A DNA stretch of 64,000 nt from Flavobacterium frigidarium DSM 17623 (GCF_000425505.1 NZ_AUDO01000020.1:1-64000), one strand, 5' to 3'; positions 16,284 to 26,198 are shown, counted from the stretch's first letter. Notes: generated from the sequence alone by a model not told the origin. Program-made: numbers and translations.

Positions 16284-17696
16284 CTATCTTAACTCAAGAA
16301 GAACGACATTTTCTACGTGATGCGTTTGCGGAAACATATCCACAGGACGTACGCGTGTAACTTTGTATTTCTCATCCATTAAAGCTAAATCACGTGCCTG
16401 TGTAGCTGAGTTACAACTTACATAAACCACTTTTGAAGGAGCAATTTTCATAATTTGCTCAATTACGTCTTTGTGCATTCCGTCGCGTGGTGGATCAGTT
16501 ATAATTACATCTGGCTGTCCGTGTTGTGCAATGAAGCTGTCGTTGAAAACCACTTTCATGTCTCCTACAAAGAACTCACAATTTGTGATTTCATTGCGTA
16601 CCGCATTTGCTTTTGCATCTTTGATAGCATCAGGAACACTTTCGACACCAATTACTTTTTTTGCTTTTTTAGAAACAAATTGAGCAATAGTACCTGTTCC
16701 AGTATATAAATCATAAACCACTTCTTCTCCAGTTAAACCAGCGAAGTCGCGCGTTATTTTGTATAATTCGTATGCTTGATCAGAATTAGTCTGGTAAAAT
16801 GATTTAGCATTAATACTAAATTTCAATCCTTCCATTTCTTCCAATATGTAATCACGTCCTTTGTATAGCTGAATGTCAGTATCGTATAATGTATCATTTG
16901 CTTTGCTATTGATAACAAATTGTAATGACGTAATCTCAGGGAATTTATCGTATAAATAATCTAATAATAATTCTCTCTTAATTTTATCGTCTTCAAAGAA
17001 TTGGATTAATACCATGATTTCACCTGTTGAAGCCGTACGCAACATTAATGTACGTAACAAACCTGAGTGCTCTCTAGGATTAAAGAAAGTCAGACCATGC
17101 TTGTTAGCAAAATCACGAACTTCATTTCTGATGGCGTTTGAAGGATCTTCTTGTAAGTGACATTTATTAATGTCTAGGATCTTATCCCACATTTTTGGGA
17201 TATGGAATCCCAAGGCATTCCTATTTCCTAAATCTTCAGTACTGCTAATTTCTGCTTCAGTTAACCAACGGCTGTTAGAGAACGAAAACTCCATTTTATT
17301 TCTGTAAAAGAATTTTTTCTCTGATCCTAAAATTGGTTCAAAATCAGGAAGTTCTATTTTTCCAATACGTTGTAAATGATTTAAAACTTCATTTTGCTTA
17401 TAATAAAGTTGTTGTGTGTAGTTCATGTTCTGCCATTTGCAACCACCACATACCCCAAAATGCTGGCACACTGGCTCTACACGATGTTCTGATAATTCAT
17501 GAAAATGTACTGCTTTCCCTTCATAAAACGACTTGCGTTTTTTGAATGTTTGTACATCTACCACATCACCTGGTACCACATTTGGTATAAACACTACTTT
17601 ACCATCCGGTGCCTTTGCAACCGATACGCCTTTTGCACCTGCATCAAGGACTTTTATTTGATGAAAGACAACCTTGTCTGTATTTTTTCTTCCCAT
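16284..17696 (-). CDS. rlmD: 23S rRNA (uracil-5-)-methyltransferase RlmD
   Basis: 470 residues. An N-terminal TRAM domain (about 10-68) is followed by the iron-sulfur ligands CQHFGVCGGC (about 78-87) with a fourth Cys in INKCHLQ. The C-terminal SAM-binding region shows VYDLYTGTGTIAQF, and the catalytic site VVYVSCNSATQARDL carries the nucleophilic Cys. It forms m5U in 23S rRNA (U1939 in E. coli); some Bacteroidetes homologues act on other uridines, so the exact site is inferred. It begins with an ATG at 17696 and is followed by two envelope genes on the same strand. Confidence 0.92.
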   Translation of the reverse strand: MGRKNTDKVVFHQIKVLDAGAKGVSVAKAPDGKVVFIPNVVPGDVVDVQTFKKRKSFYEGKAVHFHELSEHRVEPVCQHFGVCGGCKWQNMNYTQQLYYKQNEVLNHLQRIGKIELPDFEPILGSEKKFFYRNKMEFSFSNSRWLTEAEISSTEDLGNRNALGFHIPKMWDKILDINKCHLQEDPSNAIRNEVRDFANKHGLTFFNPREHSGLLRTLMLRTASTGEIMVLIQFFEDDKIKRELLLDYLYDKFPEITSLQFVINSKANDTLYDTDIQLYKGRDYILEEMEGLKFSINAKSFYQTNSDQAYELYKITRDFAGLTGEEVVYDLYTGTGTIAQFVSKKAKKVIGVESVPDAIKDAKANAVRNEITNCEFFVGDMKVVFNDSFIAQHGQPDVIITDPPRDGMHKDVIEQIMKIAPSKVVYVSCNSATQARDLALMDEKYKVTRVRPVDMFPQTHHVENVVLLELR

Positions 17697-17812
17697 GGCG
17701 CAAAAATAAGCGTTTGTAAACTTTTATAAATTCAAAAAGCAAAATATTTTTTAAAAAGAATGCTTTTTATTTTTACGTTATTGTTTTCAGTCTATTATTT
17801 AAAGTAAAACAA

Positions 17813-17866
17813 TAAAAAACCCTTAATTTAAATGTAGTTTTTTAAGACTTAAATTTAAATTAAGGG
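17813..17866 (-). terminator. Terminator after the flavodoxin-like gene
   Basis: A 14-bp perfect stem (17820-17833 with 17853-17866) with a 19-nt loop is followed on the minus strand by a T-rich run (plus positions 17813-17819). It lies just downstream of the stop at 17891. Confidence 0.7.
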
Positions 17867-17890
17867 AAAGTGTAAAATTCTGTATTTCAA

Positions 17891-18625
17891 TTATCTATAT
17901 TCTGGATTGTCAAACTCCCATCGTTCTCCATTGTCCCAATCTTTACGAGAGTTACCATAACTAGGGTAGCCACCATTTGCTTTCATCATCGCTGCTAAGT
18001 GTAGTAAATTATAGGTCATGAAAGTAGTGTTTCTGTTGGTGAAATCACTATCAAATCCCACTGGTTTATCTAGTTTTTCTCCCTTCCACTCTGTATCTCC
18101 ATAACTTGGTCCGGGTCCCACGGTTCCTATCCAACCAGCATCAGCTTGTGGAGGAATCGAATATCCTACATGTTGTAATGAATACAAAATTCCCATTGCG
18201 CAGTGTTTCACGCCATCTTCGTTACCCGTTATAATACAACCACCTACTTTTCCGTAGAATACATATTGACCTTTGTCATTTGTTTTTCCGCTCATGGCGT
18301 ATAGTCGCTCAATTAATTTTTGTGCTTCAGATGATTTTTCACCTAACCATATTGGAGTTCCCACCACTAATATATCTGCAGCTATAATTTTCTCGTATAT
18401 AGCAGGCCATTCGTCAGCGTCCCAACCATATTCGGTCATGTCCGGATAAACGCCGCTTGCCACCTTGTGATCTATTAATCTTATTTCTTCGACTTTTACA
18501 TTTTCCTTTTTCATAATTTCCTTCGAAACATTTATTAAGGAAGAAGTGTGGCTGATATCAGGAGACTTTTTCAAGGTACAATTTACATAGACAACGCTTA
18601 GATGACTAAAATCTAAATTTTTCAT
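17891..18625 (-). CDS. Flavodoxin-like NAD(P)H:FMN reductase family protein
   Basis: 244 residues from the ATG at 18625. The flavodoxin-like fold is indicated by LSVVYVNCTLKKSPDISHTSSL (FMN phosphate loop region), ADILVVGTPIWLGEKSSEAQKLIER and GKVGGCIITGNEDGVKHC. Proteins of this type bind FMN and reduce quinones or other acceptors in the cytoplasm. The open frame extends to a GTG-type start at 18703, but the extra residues are basic and not conserved-looking, so the internal ATG is preferred. It has its own terminator and no evident operon partner. Confidence 0.8.
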   Translation of the reverse strand: MKNLDFSHLSVVYVNCTLKKSPDISHTSSLINVSKEIMKKENVKVEEIRLIDHKVASGVYPDMTEYGWDADEWPAIYEKIIAADILVVGTPIWLGEKSSEAQKLIERLYAMSGKTNDKGQYVFYGKVGGCIITGNEDGVKHCAMGILYSLQHVGYSIPPQADAGWIGTVGPGPSYGDTEWKGEKLDKPVGFDSDFTNRNTTFMTYNLLHLAAMMKANGGYPSYGNSRKDWDNGERWEFDNPEYR

Positions 18626-18834
18626 AATGTATTTTATTTTTGGTGAATAACTAAACTGCGGTTTACTTTGCTTTTTCTTTCTATTCGAAAATCGTAAAAC
18701 CAACAGCTATTAGCTAAAATAAGGAATATTTTACAAAGGCTTAGAATTTCAAGACGGCAATGTTATAAAACGTTTTTTTTAATCTCTTTTTTTAAAGGAA
18801 TACACAAGGAGATTATCCGATATATATTTATTAA

Positions 18835-19353
18835 TTATAGCGATGACTGACCGTAATTAAGAAGCTGATGTAGCCTTTTTTTCAGTTCTTCAGTATTTAT
18901 TTCACTAGGAATGTAATAGTTTTGCTGCCATTTCTGGGTTTTAATGGCTTGTTTGCTTTTTACTGTTTCAGTAGGGGCATATACGCGCATTCCTCTTTTA
19001 CCATCCTTATTAAGATAGCTGATAATCCCGCAATCCTTAAGTACATTTTTTGGAAAAATGAATTGTCCTGTCTTTTCCTCTCTTATAACAGTTACTATAA
19101 AATAGTCAAATTTATCATTCCAATCAAATGGAGCTGTAATTCCCTCTAGATTTCTTTTCCAGATTGTAACAAAGTGGCCTAGTTTAGTGGGAGTAATTTT
19201 CGCTTGACGGTAAATAATCTTCTTATTATTTAATAGAAACGAACAAGCTTTAAATTCTTGGCTTTCACTACTAGCGATGAAGTTTGTTACTGCAAAATCT
19301 AATTTTTCGAAATAGTCTTTTAAATTTTGCTGTAGCTGTGATGCGTAATCCAT
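18835..19353 (-). CDS. MepB-family protein
   Basis: 172 residues. It resembles MepB of Staphylococcus aureus, a protein of unknown function encoded in the mepRAB multidrug-efflux locus. Family-like segments are YRQAKITPTKLGHFVTIWKR, DKFDYFIVTV, GQFIFPKNVLKDCGII and GKRGMRVYAP. No MepR regulator or MATE transporter gene is nearby, so the efflux link does not apply here. No signal peptide or membrane helix is present. The ATG at 19353 is well placed. Confidence 0.75.
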   Translation of the reverse strand: MDYASQLQQNLKDYFEKLDFAVTNFIASSESQEFKACSFLLNNKKIIYRQAKITPTKLGHFVTIWKRNLEGITAPFDWNDKFDYFIVTVIREEKTGQFIFPKNVLKDCGIISYLNKDGKRGMRVYAPTETVKSKQAIKTQKWQQNYYIPSEINTEELKKRLHQLLNYGQSSL

Positions 19354-19384
19354 TATGTCACTGTTTTTAAATTGGAAAGTCTAA

Positions 19385-20011
19385 TTACGGTTGGAAATTT
19401 TTCTTCTTTTTAATTATTGTTAAAGCTTCACTTAGATTGTGCTCTCCTCGATGCGAGTAATAGTTACCAGAACGATCGACCACAACCATGCTACTACAAG
19501 GAAAATGTAGCATAAAAAAAGATTTTTGTATTACATGGTCACGATCTGCTTGCCAGTTAATATTTCCGTACATCTCAATTCCCTCTTTTTCTTGGTAAAT
19601 AAAAAACTGCTTCACATCATCCCTACTTTCCATCTTTGCCGCATGCGCTTCATAATTCGCTATAACTGCCGTTTTATCGCCTGAACTATTGCAAGAATCT
19701 AGCCCAGGAAAATATTCAATAACAAGGAATTCGGTGGTGTCAAAATAATGTTCGTCGGTGTTTAAACTTATCTTTACGGCATCAAACTGCTCTGCAGTTA
19801 GTTTTCCCTTTTTAATTCTAGGCGCTTTAAGATTTACAACTGTTGAATCGCTTTCGACTTTAAAATAGAAAAAGTCGTCTTTGTATTTTGTAAAAGTAAG
19901 ACTGTCAATTTGTTTATAATCATCTGTGCTGTAATACTGCTTCTTTTGAGCGTGCATATTGGTCATTAAACAACATAAATAAGTCAGAATAAATAAAAAT
20001 GTTTTTAACAT
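19385..20011 (-). CDS. Hypothetical secreted protein
   Basis: 208 residues with a signal peptide (about 1-21, ending MHAQ). The mature part contains TEFLVIEYFPGLDSCNSSG and FFMLHFPCSSMVVVDRSGNYYSHRGEH. The last segments resemble the end of a thioredoxin-like or peroxiredoxin-like domain (VVDRSGNYY), but no CxxC is present, so I do not assign one. It lies 29 nt downstream of the carboxypeptidase-regulatory-like protein gene and is probably co-transcribed with it. Confidence 0.6.
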   Translation of the reverse strand: MLKTFLFILTYLCCLMTNMHAQKKQYYSTDDYKQIDSLTFTKYKDDFFYFKVESDSTVVNLKAPRIKKGKLTAEQFDAVKISLNTDEHYFDTTEFLVIEYFPGLDSCNSSGDKTAVIANYEAHAAKMESRDDVKQFFIYQEKEGIEMYGNINWQADRDHVIQKSFFMLHFPCSSMVVVDRSGNYYSHRGEHNLSEALTIIKKKKNFQP

Positions 20012-20040
20012 AGCTGGTTAACTTTAAGTAGTACAATAGT

Positions 20041-21564
20041 TTAATTAATTGTTTTAAACTGTTTCATTTCTTGCATCGGTTCGATTGCGTTATATGCTTG
20101 CCAAATCTTCGGATCGTATTTCGAAATAGTTTGGTACTTAAAATCTTTCTCTTTAAAGCCAGTTACTGTAGCAGCATCAATAGGTGTGCGAGAAATATTT
20201 AAATATTCATTTTTAGTTCTCGTAGTTGTTTCCATTTTAAAATCAAGATCGAGTACATCTTTTTCACCTTTTGCCAATTCGATTAATTTTAAAGGGCGGT
20301 TAACGTAAAAATAACCACCTTCTTCTGTAGATGCATACTGTAGATAATACTTGTCGTCACTAGAGGATTTAGTATACATCATGGTCCCCTTGCTAATGTT
20401 GACACTAAACTTAATTCCGAATAGTAACTTCAAGTTAAGCCCTTCTAATCGTTCTCCGTCCTCGAGAGCATACTCTGCTCGAAGAACAGCATAGTCACCA
20501 TCTGAAACATATAATTTGCCTACAAATTTGGCTTTACTTTTTCTAGGTTTAAAAGTCAGTACATAGGCGTATTCATTTTTATTAGTAAATGTAGTGCCCT
20601 CTAATGTGTACGTGTACCACTCTGGATTTTGTATAAAATCAAGCTTTTTATTGGTTAATATATTGGCCTTGCTCATAATTCTATTCAAATCACTTTTTGC
20701 TTGAGCTAACTGCTTTGTTTTTACCGTGTCTTTATTTGATTTTCTATTAAATTCCTCACTAAAAGATATGGTGTCTCGGGAGCCAATGAGTCCGCTTTTA
20801 AAACGGTAGAATTTAGTTGTATCCAGATGTTTCAACATTAACTCTTTCCCTTTTTTCTCTAAGTCTACGAGAGAAGTTGATTGCCCTTCATTTTTTAAAA
20901 TCGTTGCTTTTAATACATCAAGCTTTGATGTAAAAATAAATTTTTCGCTTTTTTTAGTTTTCACCGAGTAATAATTGCAAAGCACATCAGTAAAAGAAAC
21001 GGGTGGATGCGCAATTAATTTTCTAGCATAGGATTGTATGTCGTTGTTTACTTTCTCTAAAGCCACTTTTGAAAAACCGGTAGATTTATTGATTTCAACT
21101 TCAATTTTTGAAGGATCGAAATATTGCGTTGTACGATGAAATATCTTGTCTTTGTTAGCCGTTTCGCTCGTTTGATAATTGGTTTTCAAATTGGCTTTTA
21201 CTGTGGCCATAATTTGGTCAGCGGTAATTTTTTCATTCGAAATAGCCACATCTTCCAACTCGTACATTGCAGGAAGCATTTTAATCGTTAGATCTTGCTT
21301 TTTTATTTGCTCTACAGTTAGCTGCTGATTTACAAACCCTAAATAAGAAACAAGAATTACCGTAGCATCCTGACTATTGTTTTCTGAAAGTGAAAAATAA
21401 CCTTCACCATTAGAAACCAAATTTTCTGTGGCGTTCACACTAATATTCGCATAGGGAACCGGTTCTCCAGTCGCCGAAGCAATAATTTTTACGCGAAGGC
21501 TTTGAGCAAGTCCTATAGGCACCATCAAAATCAAAAAAAGAGAAGTAAGTAAACATTTTTTCAT
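20041..21564 (-). CDS. Envelope protein with carboxypeptidase-regulatory-like domain
   Basis: 507 residues. A signal peptide (about 1-20, ending GLAQ) precedes a CarboxypepD_reg-like beta-sandwich (about 22-105: VKIIASATGEPVPYANISV, ATVILVSYLGFVNQ). The remainder looks like a long beta-rich region with several YxLxFKP-type strands, as in DUF5686-like outer-membrane proteins, but is much shorter. There is no TonB box or plug, so it is not a SusC receptor. Its function is not known; such proteins are usually outer-membrane or periplasmic. The hypothetical secreted protein gene follows 29 nt later. Confidence 0.75.
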   Translation of the reverse strand: MKKCLLTSLFLILMVPIGLAQSLRVKIIASATGEPVPYANISVNATENLVSNGEGYFSLSENNSQDATVILVSYLGFVNQQLTVEQIKKQDLTIKMLPAMYELEDVAISNEKITADQIMATVKANLKTNYQTSETANKDKIFHRTTQYFDPSKIEVEINKSTGFSKVALEKVNNDIQSYARKLIAHPPVSFTDVLCNYYSVKTKKSEKFIFTSKLDVLKATILKNEGQSTSLVDLEKKGKELMLKHLDTTKFYRFKSGLIGSRDTISFSEEFNRKSNKDTVKTKQLAQAKSDLNRIMSKANILTNKKLDFIQNPEWYTYTLEGTTFTNKNEYAYVLTFKPRKSKAKFVGKLYVSDGDYAVLRAEYALEDGERLEGLNLKLLFGIKFSVNISKGTMMYTKSSSDDKYYLQYASTEEGGYFYVNRPLKLIELAKGEKDVLDLDFKMETTTRTKNEYLNISRTPIDAATVTGFKEKDFKYQTISKYDPKIWQAYNAIEPMQEMKQFKTIN

Positions 21565-21640
21565 AAGAGCGTTTGTTATAACTAATAGACGGCAACTTAG
21601 GAAATTTGTTACAAGGTCAAGATGGGTAATAGAGTTAAAT

Positions 21641-22738
21641 TTATCGTAAAAAATTATTAATCAATGTGATTTTTTGATCTAATAAGTCCTCTACATCAAT
21701 TGCTCTAACTTCACCTTTTTTAAAGCCAACTATATCGTTAAAACATACTCCACAGTATTTTCCAATCTCCACGGAATTATTACCACATTCACAATTCCAA
21801 ACCTCCTTTTCTTTGGATGATAATAATTGCTTTTTACTCGTGATTTGACCTCTCTGTTTAAAATTATTGCTGATGAATTCTTTTATAAGATATAGATTTT
21901 CAATATCTGTTTTATTATAAAAAGACTTGTCGAAAGTGGCTATTTTTAAACCAATTTTCTTTTTTTCTAATGCTGTATTATTTAATAGAGTTAAAGTTCT
22001 TTCGAAATTAAAAAGATTCAATTCCTGTACTACTTTAACTAGATATTCTGTGACTTTTTGATCTGATTCATTTTCAATAGCAGTATATAGCAATTCTATT
22101 TGTTTGTTCTCACTTAAAGCGTTCAAGTAACTTATGAAATTTTCGCTAAATGATTTATAGCCATCCATCGCCGTATCATAATTTTTTATGAGAGAAGAAT
22201 TTGCGTCTATAATATATGGAAATACTTCTTCTACTTGATTTAATTTAATATAATTCCAAGTCTTGTCATCAAGGACAAGTGAGTTGTTTTTTGCCTGATC
22301 AATTATTAATAATTTAATTCTCAAATTATTAATCCTTTCAACTCCTACATTCTCAAGTTTTTCATTCGCTTTAGAATTTTCCAACTTTTTATCCTCGTCT
22401 TGAATGATGACTGCTGTTCCAATAGCAGTTAACATAAACATAGATTTTCCTTTACCAGAAATCTCATCCATATCAATGCTTAAGCCAATAATGCAATTAC
22501 CACCAATCTCATACGTATTAAATTTTATTAGCTCGATTGCTTCATCATATAGTGATGATAATTGTTTTTGATAGGAATTTGATCGACCACCAAAAACATC
22601 AGTTAATCCACCTAAAAAGTCACTAAATATATTTGTTCCTGCCACAAGATGTGCTGAAACGGGTTTTAAATGTTTTACGATAGTTAGACCTTGTGTATTG
22701 GAAGTTGTTAATACTAGTATGTCTTTTAGATTTGCCAT
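21641..22738 (-). CDS. YbjQ (UPF0145)-like domain fused to a C-terminal zinc ribbon
   Basis: 365 residues. Residues 1 to about 115 match the YbjQ/UPF0145 heavy-metal-binding fold: LVLTTSNTQGLTIVKHL, the glycine-rich FLGGLTDVFGGRSNSYQ, and GGNCIIGLSIDMDEI. A helical middle section (about 125-300) has no motif I know. Near 315-335, CEC and later CGVC, in WNCECGNNS and GKYCGVC, form a likely zinc ribbon. Free-standing YbjQ proteins have only about 105 residues, so this is a much enlarged form. No signal peptide. It stands alone between divergent genes. Function unknown. Confidence 0.75.
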   Translation of the reverse strand: MANLKDILVLTTSNTQGLTIVKHLKPVSAHLVAGTNIFSDFLGGLTDVFGGRSNSYQKQLSSLYDEAIELIKFNTYEIGGNCIIGLSIDMDEISGKGKSMFMLTAIGTAVIIQDEDKKLENSKANEKLENVGVERINNLRIKLLIIDQAKNNSLVLDDKTWNYIKLNQVEEVFPYIIDANSSLIKNYDTAMDGYKSFSENFISYLNALSENKQIELLYTAIENESDQKVTEYLVKVVQELNLFNFERTLTLLNNTALEKKKIGLKIATFDKSFYNKTDIENLYLIKEFISNNFKQRGQITSKKQLLSSKEKEVWNCECGNNSVEIGKYCGVCFNDIVGFKKGEVRAIDVEDLLDQKITLINNFLR

Positions 22739-22983
22739 GTTACTATAGGTTTTTTATTAATTATTTAGTAAATGGAATTATACTTTTTATGAAAGAAACA
22801 ACTTTCTGCTCTTAAAGTAATTTTGAAACTTTGTTATTCCATTGTCCTCAGCCACAAATTGACAACTAATTAATTATTCCTACAATACCCACTTTTAATG
22901 ATATTTTAAAAAACGTTTTGGACATGCTTTAATATCGCATTATTCTAAATATCTTTACGCTTCTATTATTAGCCAATATTTAC

Positions 22984-24831
22984 ATGAAAAAACTATTATT
23001 TATTGCGTTTTTCGCAATTACAGCTACAGTTTTTGCTCAGGACACTACACCTAATACGGTAGGGGAGCACTATACTAAAAAAGAAGTCAGCATTAAAATG
23101 CGCGATGGAAATACCTTATTCACGGCAATCTATAGTCCTAAAGATACTTCAAAGAAATACCCTATCATTATGCAACGCACGCCTTACAGCTGCGCTCCCT
23201 ATGGTGAGAATGAATTCAAAAAAAGCATTGGACCTAGTGAAACCATGATGAAAGAGGGGTACATTGTGGTTTACCAAGACGTACGCGGACGCTGGATGAG
23301 CGACGGCTTGTATGACAATATGCGCGCTTATATACCTAATAAAAAAGGGAAATCTCAAGTTGATGAAGCTTCAGATACTTATGACACCATTGATTGGTTA
23401 GTAAAAAACGTCGATAACAATAACGGAAATGTGGGAGTATGGGGAATTTCGTATCCGGGATTTTATTCTACCTATTCATTGTTAAGCAATCACCCGGCTT
23501 TGAAAGCAGTTTCGCCTCAAGCGTGCATAAGTGATTTCTTTTTTGATGATTTTCATCATAATGGGGCCTATTTATTGAGTTACTGGAAAGCAACACCTTT
23601 ATTCGGAATTCAAAAAGCAGAGCCTACTACTAAATCATGGTACAAATTACCAGATGTAGGCACTAAAGACGATTACCAATTTTTCTTAGACGCAGGACCA
23701 CTGTCTAATTTAGATAAATATTACGGTAAAGACAATGAATTTTGGCAACAATTAAAAGACCATTCTAGCTACGATGATTTTTGGCAAAAACGTGGAATAT
23801 TACAACACTTAAAAGATATCAAACCTGCAGTGATGATAGTAGGAGGTTGGTTTGATGCTGAGGATTTATACGGACCTTTAAACACATATCAGGCGATCGA
23901 GAAAAGCAGTAAAAATTACAATACCATTGTAATGGGGCCTTGGAGTCATGGTGACTGGGCTAGGAATACAGCAACGGCTACAATTGGGAACATCAAATTT
24001 GGAGACAGCATTTCTAGCTTTTACCAAAAAAATATTGAAGCTAACTTTTTCCGTCATTTCTTGAAAGACAATGGAAAAGGGCAGAATAAATTACCAGAGG
24101 CTTACGTATTTGATACTGGAGCAAAAGACTGGAAAACATACGACGTTTGGCCACCAAAAAATGCCTCTAAAGAAACGATGTTTTTAAACGAAAACAAATT
24201 AACAGCACAAACTGGTACAAGCGATGCTTTTATCGAATTTGTTAGTGATCCCAAAAAACCGGTTCCGTTTACAGAAGATATCAACCAAAAAGGAATTACC
24301 CCACGTAAATATATGACAGATGACCAACGTTTTGCTGCAAGACGTCCAGATGTAGTAGTTTATGAAACACCCGTGCTAACAGACGACATGACGCTGGCTG
24401 GAGATATTTTAGCACAATTACAAGTGTCGACTTCAGGAACAGATTCTGACTGGATTGTTAAAGTAATTGATGTGTTTCCAGCTGACGAACCTGAAACTGA
24501 TGAGGTGGCTCCTTATTTAAAAATGAGTAACTATCACATGATGGTACGCAGTGAAGTAATGCGCGGTCGTTTTAGAAATAGTTTTATCACTCCAGAACCG
24601 TTTGTAGCTAATCAGAAAACAGTAGTAAATGTGAAGTTACAAGATGTGATGCATACATTCAAGAAAGGACATAAAATTCAAGTGCAAATTCAAAGTACTT
24701 GGTTTCCTTTTATTGATTTGAATCCGCAAACTTTTGTAGATAATATTTTTTACGCTAAGGAAACGGATTTCAAGAAGCAAACACAAAGAGTATTTGATGA
24801 TTCTAAAATCATTTTTACAGTAGTAAAATAA
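22984..24831 (+). CDS. Secreted CocE/NonD-family hydrolase (X-Pro dipeptidyl-peptidase S15-like)
   Basis: 615 residues with a signal peptide (1-18, TVFAQ). The alpha/beta-hydrolase core has the nucleophile S156 in GVWGISYPGFYST, the acid region GGWFDAEDLYGP and the catalytic His in MGPWSHGDWAR. The C-terminal jelly-roll domain (about 410-610) is the galactose-binding-like part of CocE and glutaryl-7-ACA acylases. Members hydrolyse esters, beta-lactam side chains or N-terminal X-Pro dipeptides; the substrate is not predictable. It should act in the periplasm or outside the cell. It is followed by a strong terminator at 24859-24889. Confidence 0.9.
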   Translation: MKKLLFIAFFAITATVFAQDTTPNTVGEHYTKKEVSIKMRDGNTLFTAIYSPKDTSKKYPIIMQRTPYSCAPYGENEFKKSIGPSETMMKEGYIVVYQDVRGRWMSDGLYDNMRAYIPNKKGKSQVDEASDTYDTIDWLVKNVDNNNGNVGVWGISYPGFYSTYSLLSNHPALKAVSPQACISDFFFDDFHHNGAYLLSYWKATPLFGIQKAEPTTKSWYKLPDVGTKDDYQFFLDAGPLSNLDKYYGKDNEFWQQLKDHSSYDDFWQKRGILQHLKDIKPAVMIVGGWFDAEDLYGPLNTYQAIEKSSKNYNTIVMGPWSHGDWARNTATATIGNIKFGDSISSFYQKNIEANFFRHFLKDNGKGQNKLPEAYVFDTGAKDWKTYDVWPPKNASKETMFLNENKLTAQTGTSDAFIEFVSDPKKPVPFTEDINQKGITPRKYMTDDQRFAARRPDVVVYETPVLTDDMTLAGDILAQLQVSTSGTDSDWIVKVIDVFPADEPETDEVAPYLKMSNYHMMVRSEVMRGRFRNSFITPEPFVANQKTVVNVKLQDVMHTFKKGHKIQVQIQSTWFPFIDLNPQTFVDNIFYAKETDFKKQTQRVFDDSKIIFTVVK

Positions 24832-24858
24832 GCATTTTAGAATATAGTAGTTAAAGAG

Positions 24859-24889
24859 GAGCCCAATCACAGTCGATTGGGCTCTTTTT
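24859..24889 (+). terminator. Terminator after the CocE hydrolase
   Basis: A 10-bp perfect stem (24859-24868 with 24875-24884) and a 6-nt loop are followed by five T residues. The run ends at the stop of the convergent SGNH pseudogene. Confidence 0.85.
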
Positions 24890-25579
24890 ATTTTAGTATA
24901 AAAGCAAGGTTGATTGCACGTTGTACTATTGGTTCCATGATTTTATATCCTGCACGATTGGGATGAACGCCATCTTCGGCATATTGCAAAGGCAATCCAT
25001 TATTATCATCCACCAATGCAGAAAAATAGTCTACATAAGGAATTGCATTCGCATCAGCGTAATTCATTAAGAGATCATTTAACGCCATTACTTTCATGGC
25101 TGGTTCGATTTTTTTATTCCAATTAAATGAAGCTGCTGGTAAAATCGAACATAAAATCACCTTAATATTATGGGCTTTAGCCAGATCTATCATCGAAGCA
25201 ATGTTTCCTGCAACCATTGGGAGTGCTATGGGGCCTGTATTTTCGGCAATGTCGTTGATACCCGCTAGAATTACAACAACTGCTGGTTTGAGCGCAATCA
25301 CATCTGATCTAAATCGCAATAGCATTTGCGAAGTCGTTTGCCCGCTGATGCCTCGGTTGATGTATTGCCGCTCCTGAAAATATTCTGGAGATTCTCTTGA
25401 CCAAAACTCGGTGATAGAATCCCCATGAAAACAACCGACTTGGTAGTAAGCTCCTTTTGCAAAAGTTGTTCGTTCTCGCTTTTGTATTTATTCAAGTTTG
25501 CCCAATCTTGTGCGTGTCCTTTTTGTCCCATTCCTGCAAGTACTAATAATGTCCCTAAAAATATTTTAGCTATTTTCAT
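24888..25579 (-). pseudogene. Secreted SGNH/GDSL hydrolase, broken by a one-base frameshift at the GDS motif
   Basis: The frame from 25579 has a signal peptide (GMGQKGHAQ) and runs to KSVVFMG, then goes out of frame. Reading +1 after the GGGG run (plus CCCC at 25421-25424) restores DSITEFWSRESPEYFQ, INRGISGQTTSQMLLRF, GINDIAENTG and DGVHPNRAGY. These are blocks I (GDS), II, III and V of an SGNH hydrolase, giving one protein of about 230 residues. One missing G in the homopolymer explains everything. It is either a real inactivating or phase-variable mutation at the catalytic serine motif or a sequencing error. All other catalytic residues, including the DxxH, are intact. Confidence 0.85.
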
Positions 25580-25787
25580 TTGTCATTCTTTTTATCTATT
25601 GTAAAATATACAATGCTAAGCAAACATAGCGCTTTCGATATAAATTATAAGTCGGTCACTTTAAAATATTGAATACTGCTTGTTTAGGGATGCGTATCTC
25701 GTTTTAAATTTAAGTTAAATAAAGAGGTATCTTCACTATCTAGATTTTAAAATCTTAAATTTGAGTAAATTAAAAAACGACTAAATT

Positions 25788-26198
25788 ATGAAAAGAAATG
25801 CAACCGCAGTTTGGGAAGGTTCTCTAAAAGAGGGCGCCGGAAAAATATCAACACAAAGTACAACATTAAATAACGCACAATATTCTTTTGGGGCTCGTTT
25901 CGAAGAAGGAGTGGGAACAAACCCTGAAGAATTGATTGCAGCAGCACACTCAGGCTGTTTTACCATGCAATTGAGCGCTTACATTACTGAGGCCGGACAC
26001 GAAATAGATAATATAGAAACAAAATGCGATATCGACTTTCAGGACGGAAGCATTGTGAGCTCGCATTTAACAGTACAAGCAAAGGTAAAAGGAATTAGCG
26101 ATGCTGACTTTCAGGAACTAGTTACAAAAGCAGAAACTAATTGCCCGATTTCAAAATTGCTAAATACAAAAATATCATCGACGGCAACTTTACAATAA
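25788..26198 (+). CDS. OsmC-family peroxiredoxin-like protein
   Basis: 136 residues, standard for the OsmC/Ohr family. The peroxidatic C57 (AAAHSGCFTMQLS) and the resolving C119 (ETNCPISKLL) are present, together with R37 and E47/E48 that shape the site. Spacing and the GTNPEELIAAAHSGCF motif fit the OsmC rather than the Ohr branch. It reduces organic hydroperoxides in the cytoplasm. TAAATTTG at 25756-25763, 25 nt upstream of the ATG, could be its -7 element, though no TTG is seen at -33. Confidence 0.92.
   Translation: MKRNATAVWEGSLKEGAGKISTQSTTLNNAQYSFGARFEEGVGTNPEELIAAAHSGCFTMQLSAYITEAGHEIDNIETKCDIDFQDGSIVSSHLTVQAKVKGISDADFQELVTKAETNCPISKLLNTKISSTATLQ

Noticed and set aside
18835..19353. 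Multidrug-efflux locus (mepRAB-like)
   Set aside because: Only a MepB-type protein is present; there is no MarR-type MepR or MATE transporter beside it.
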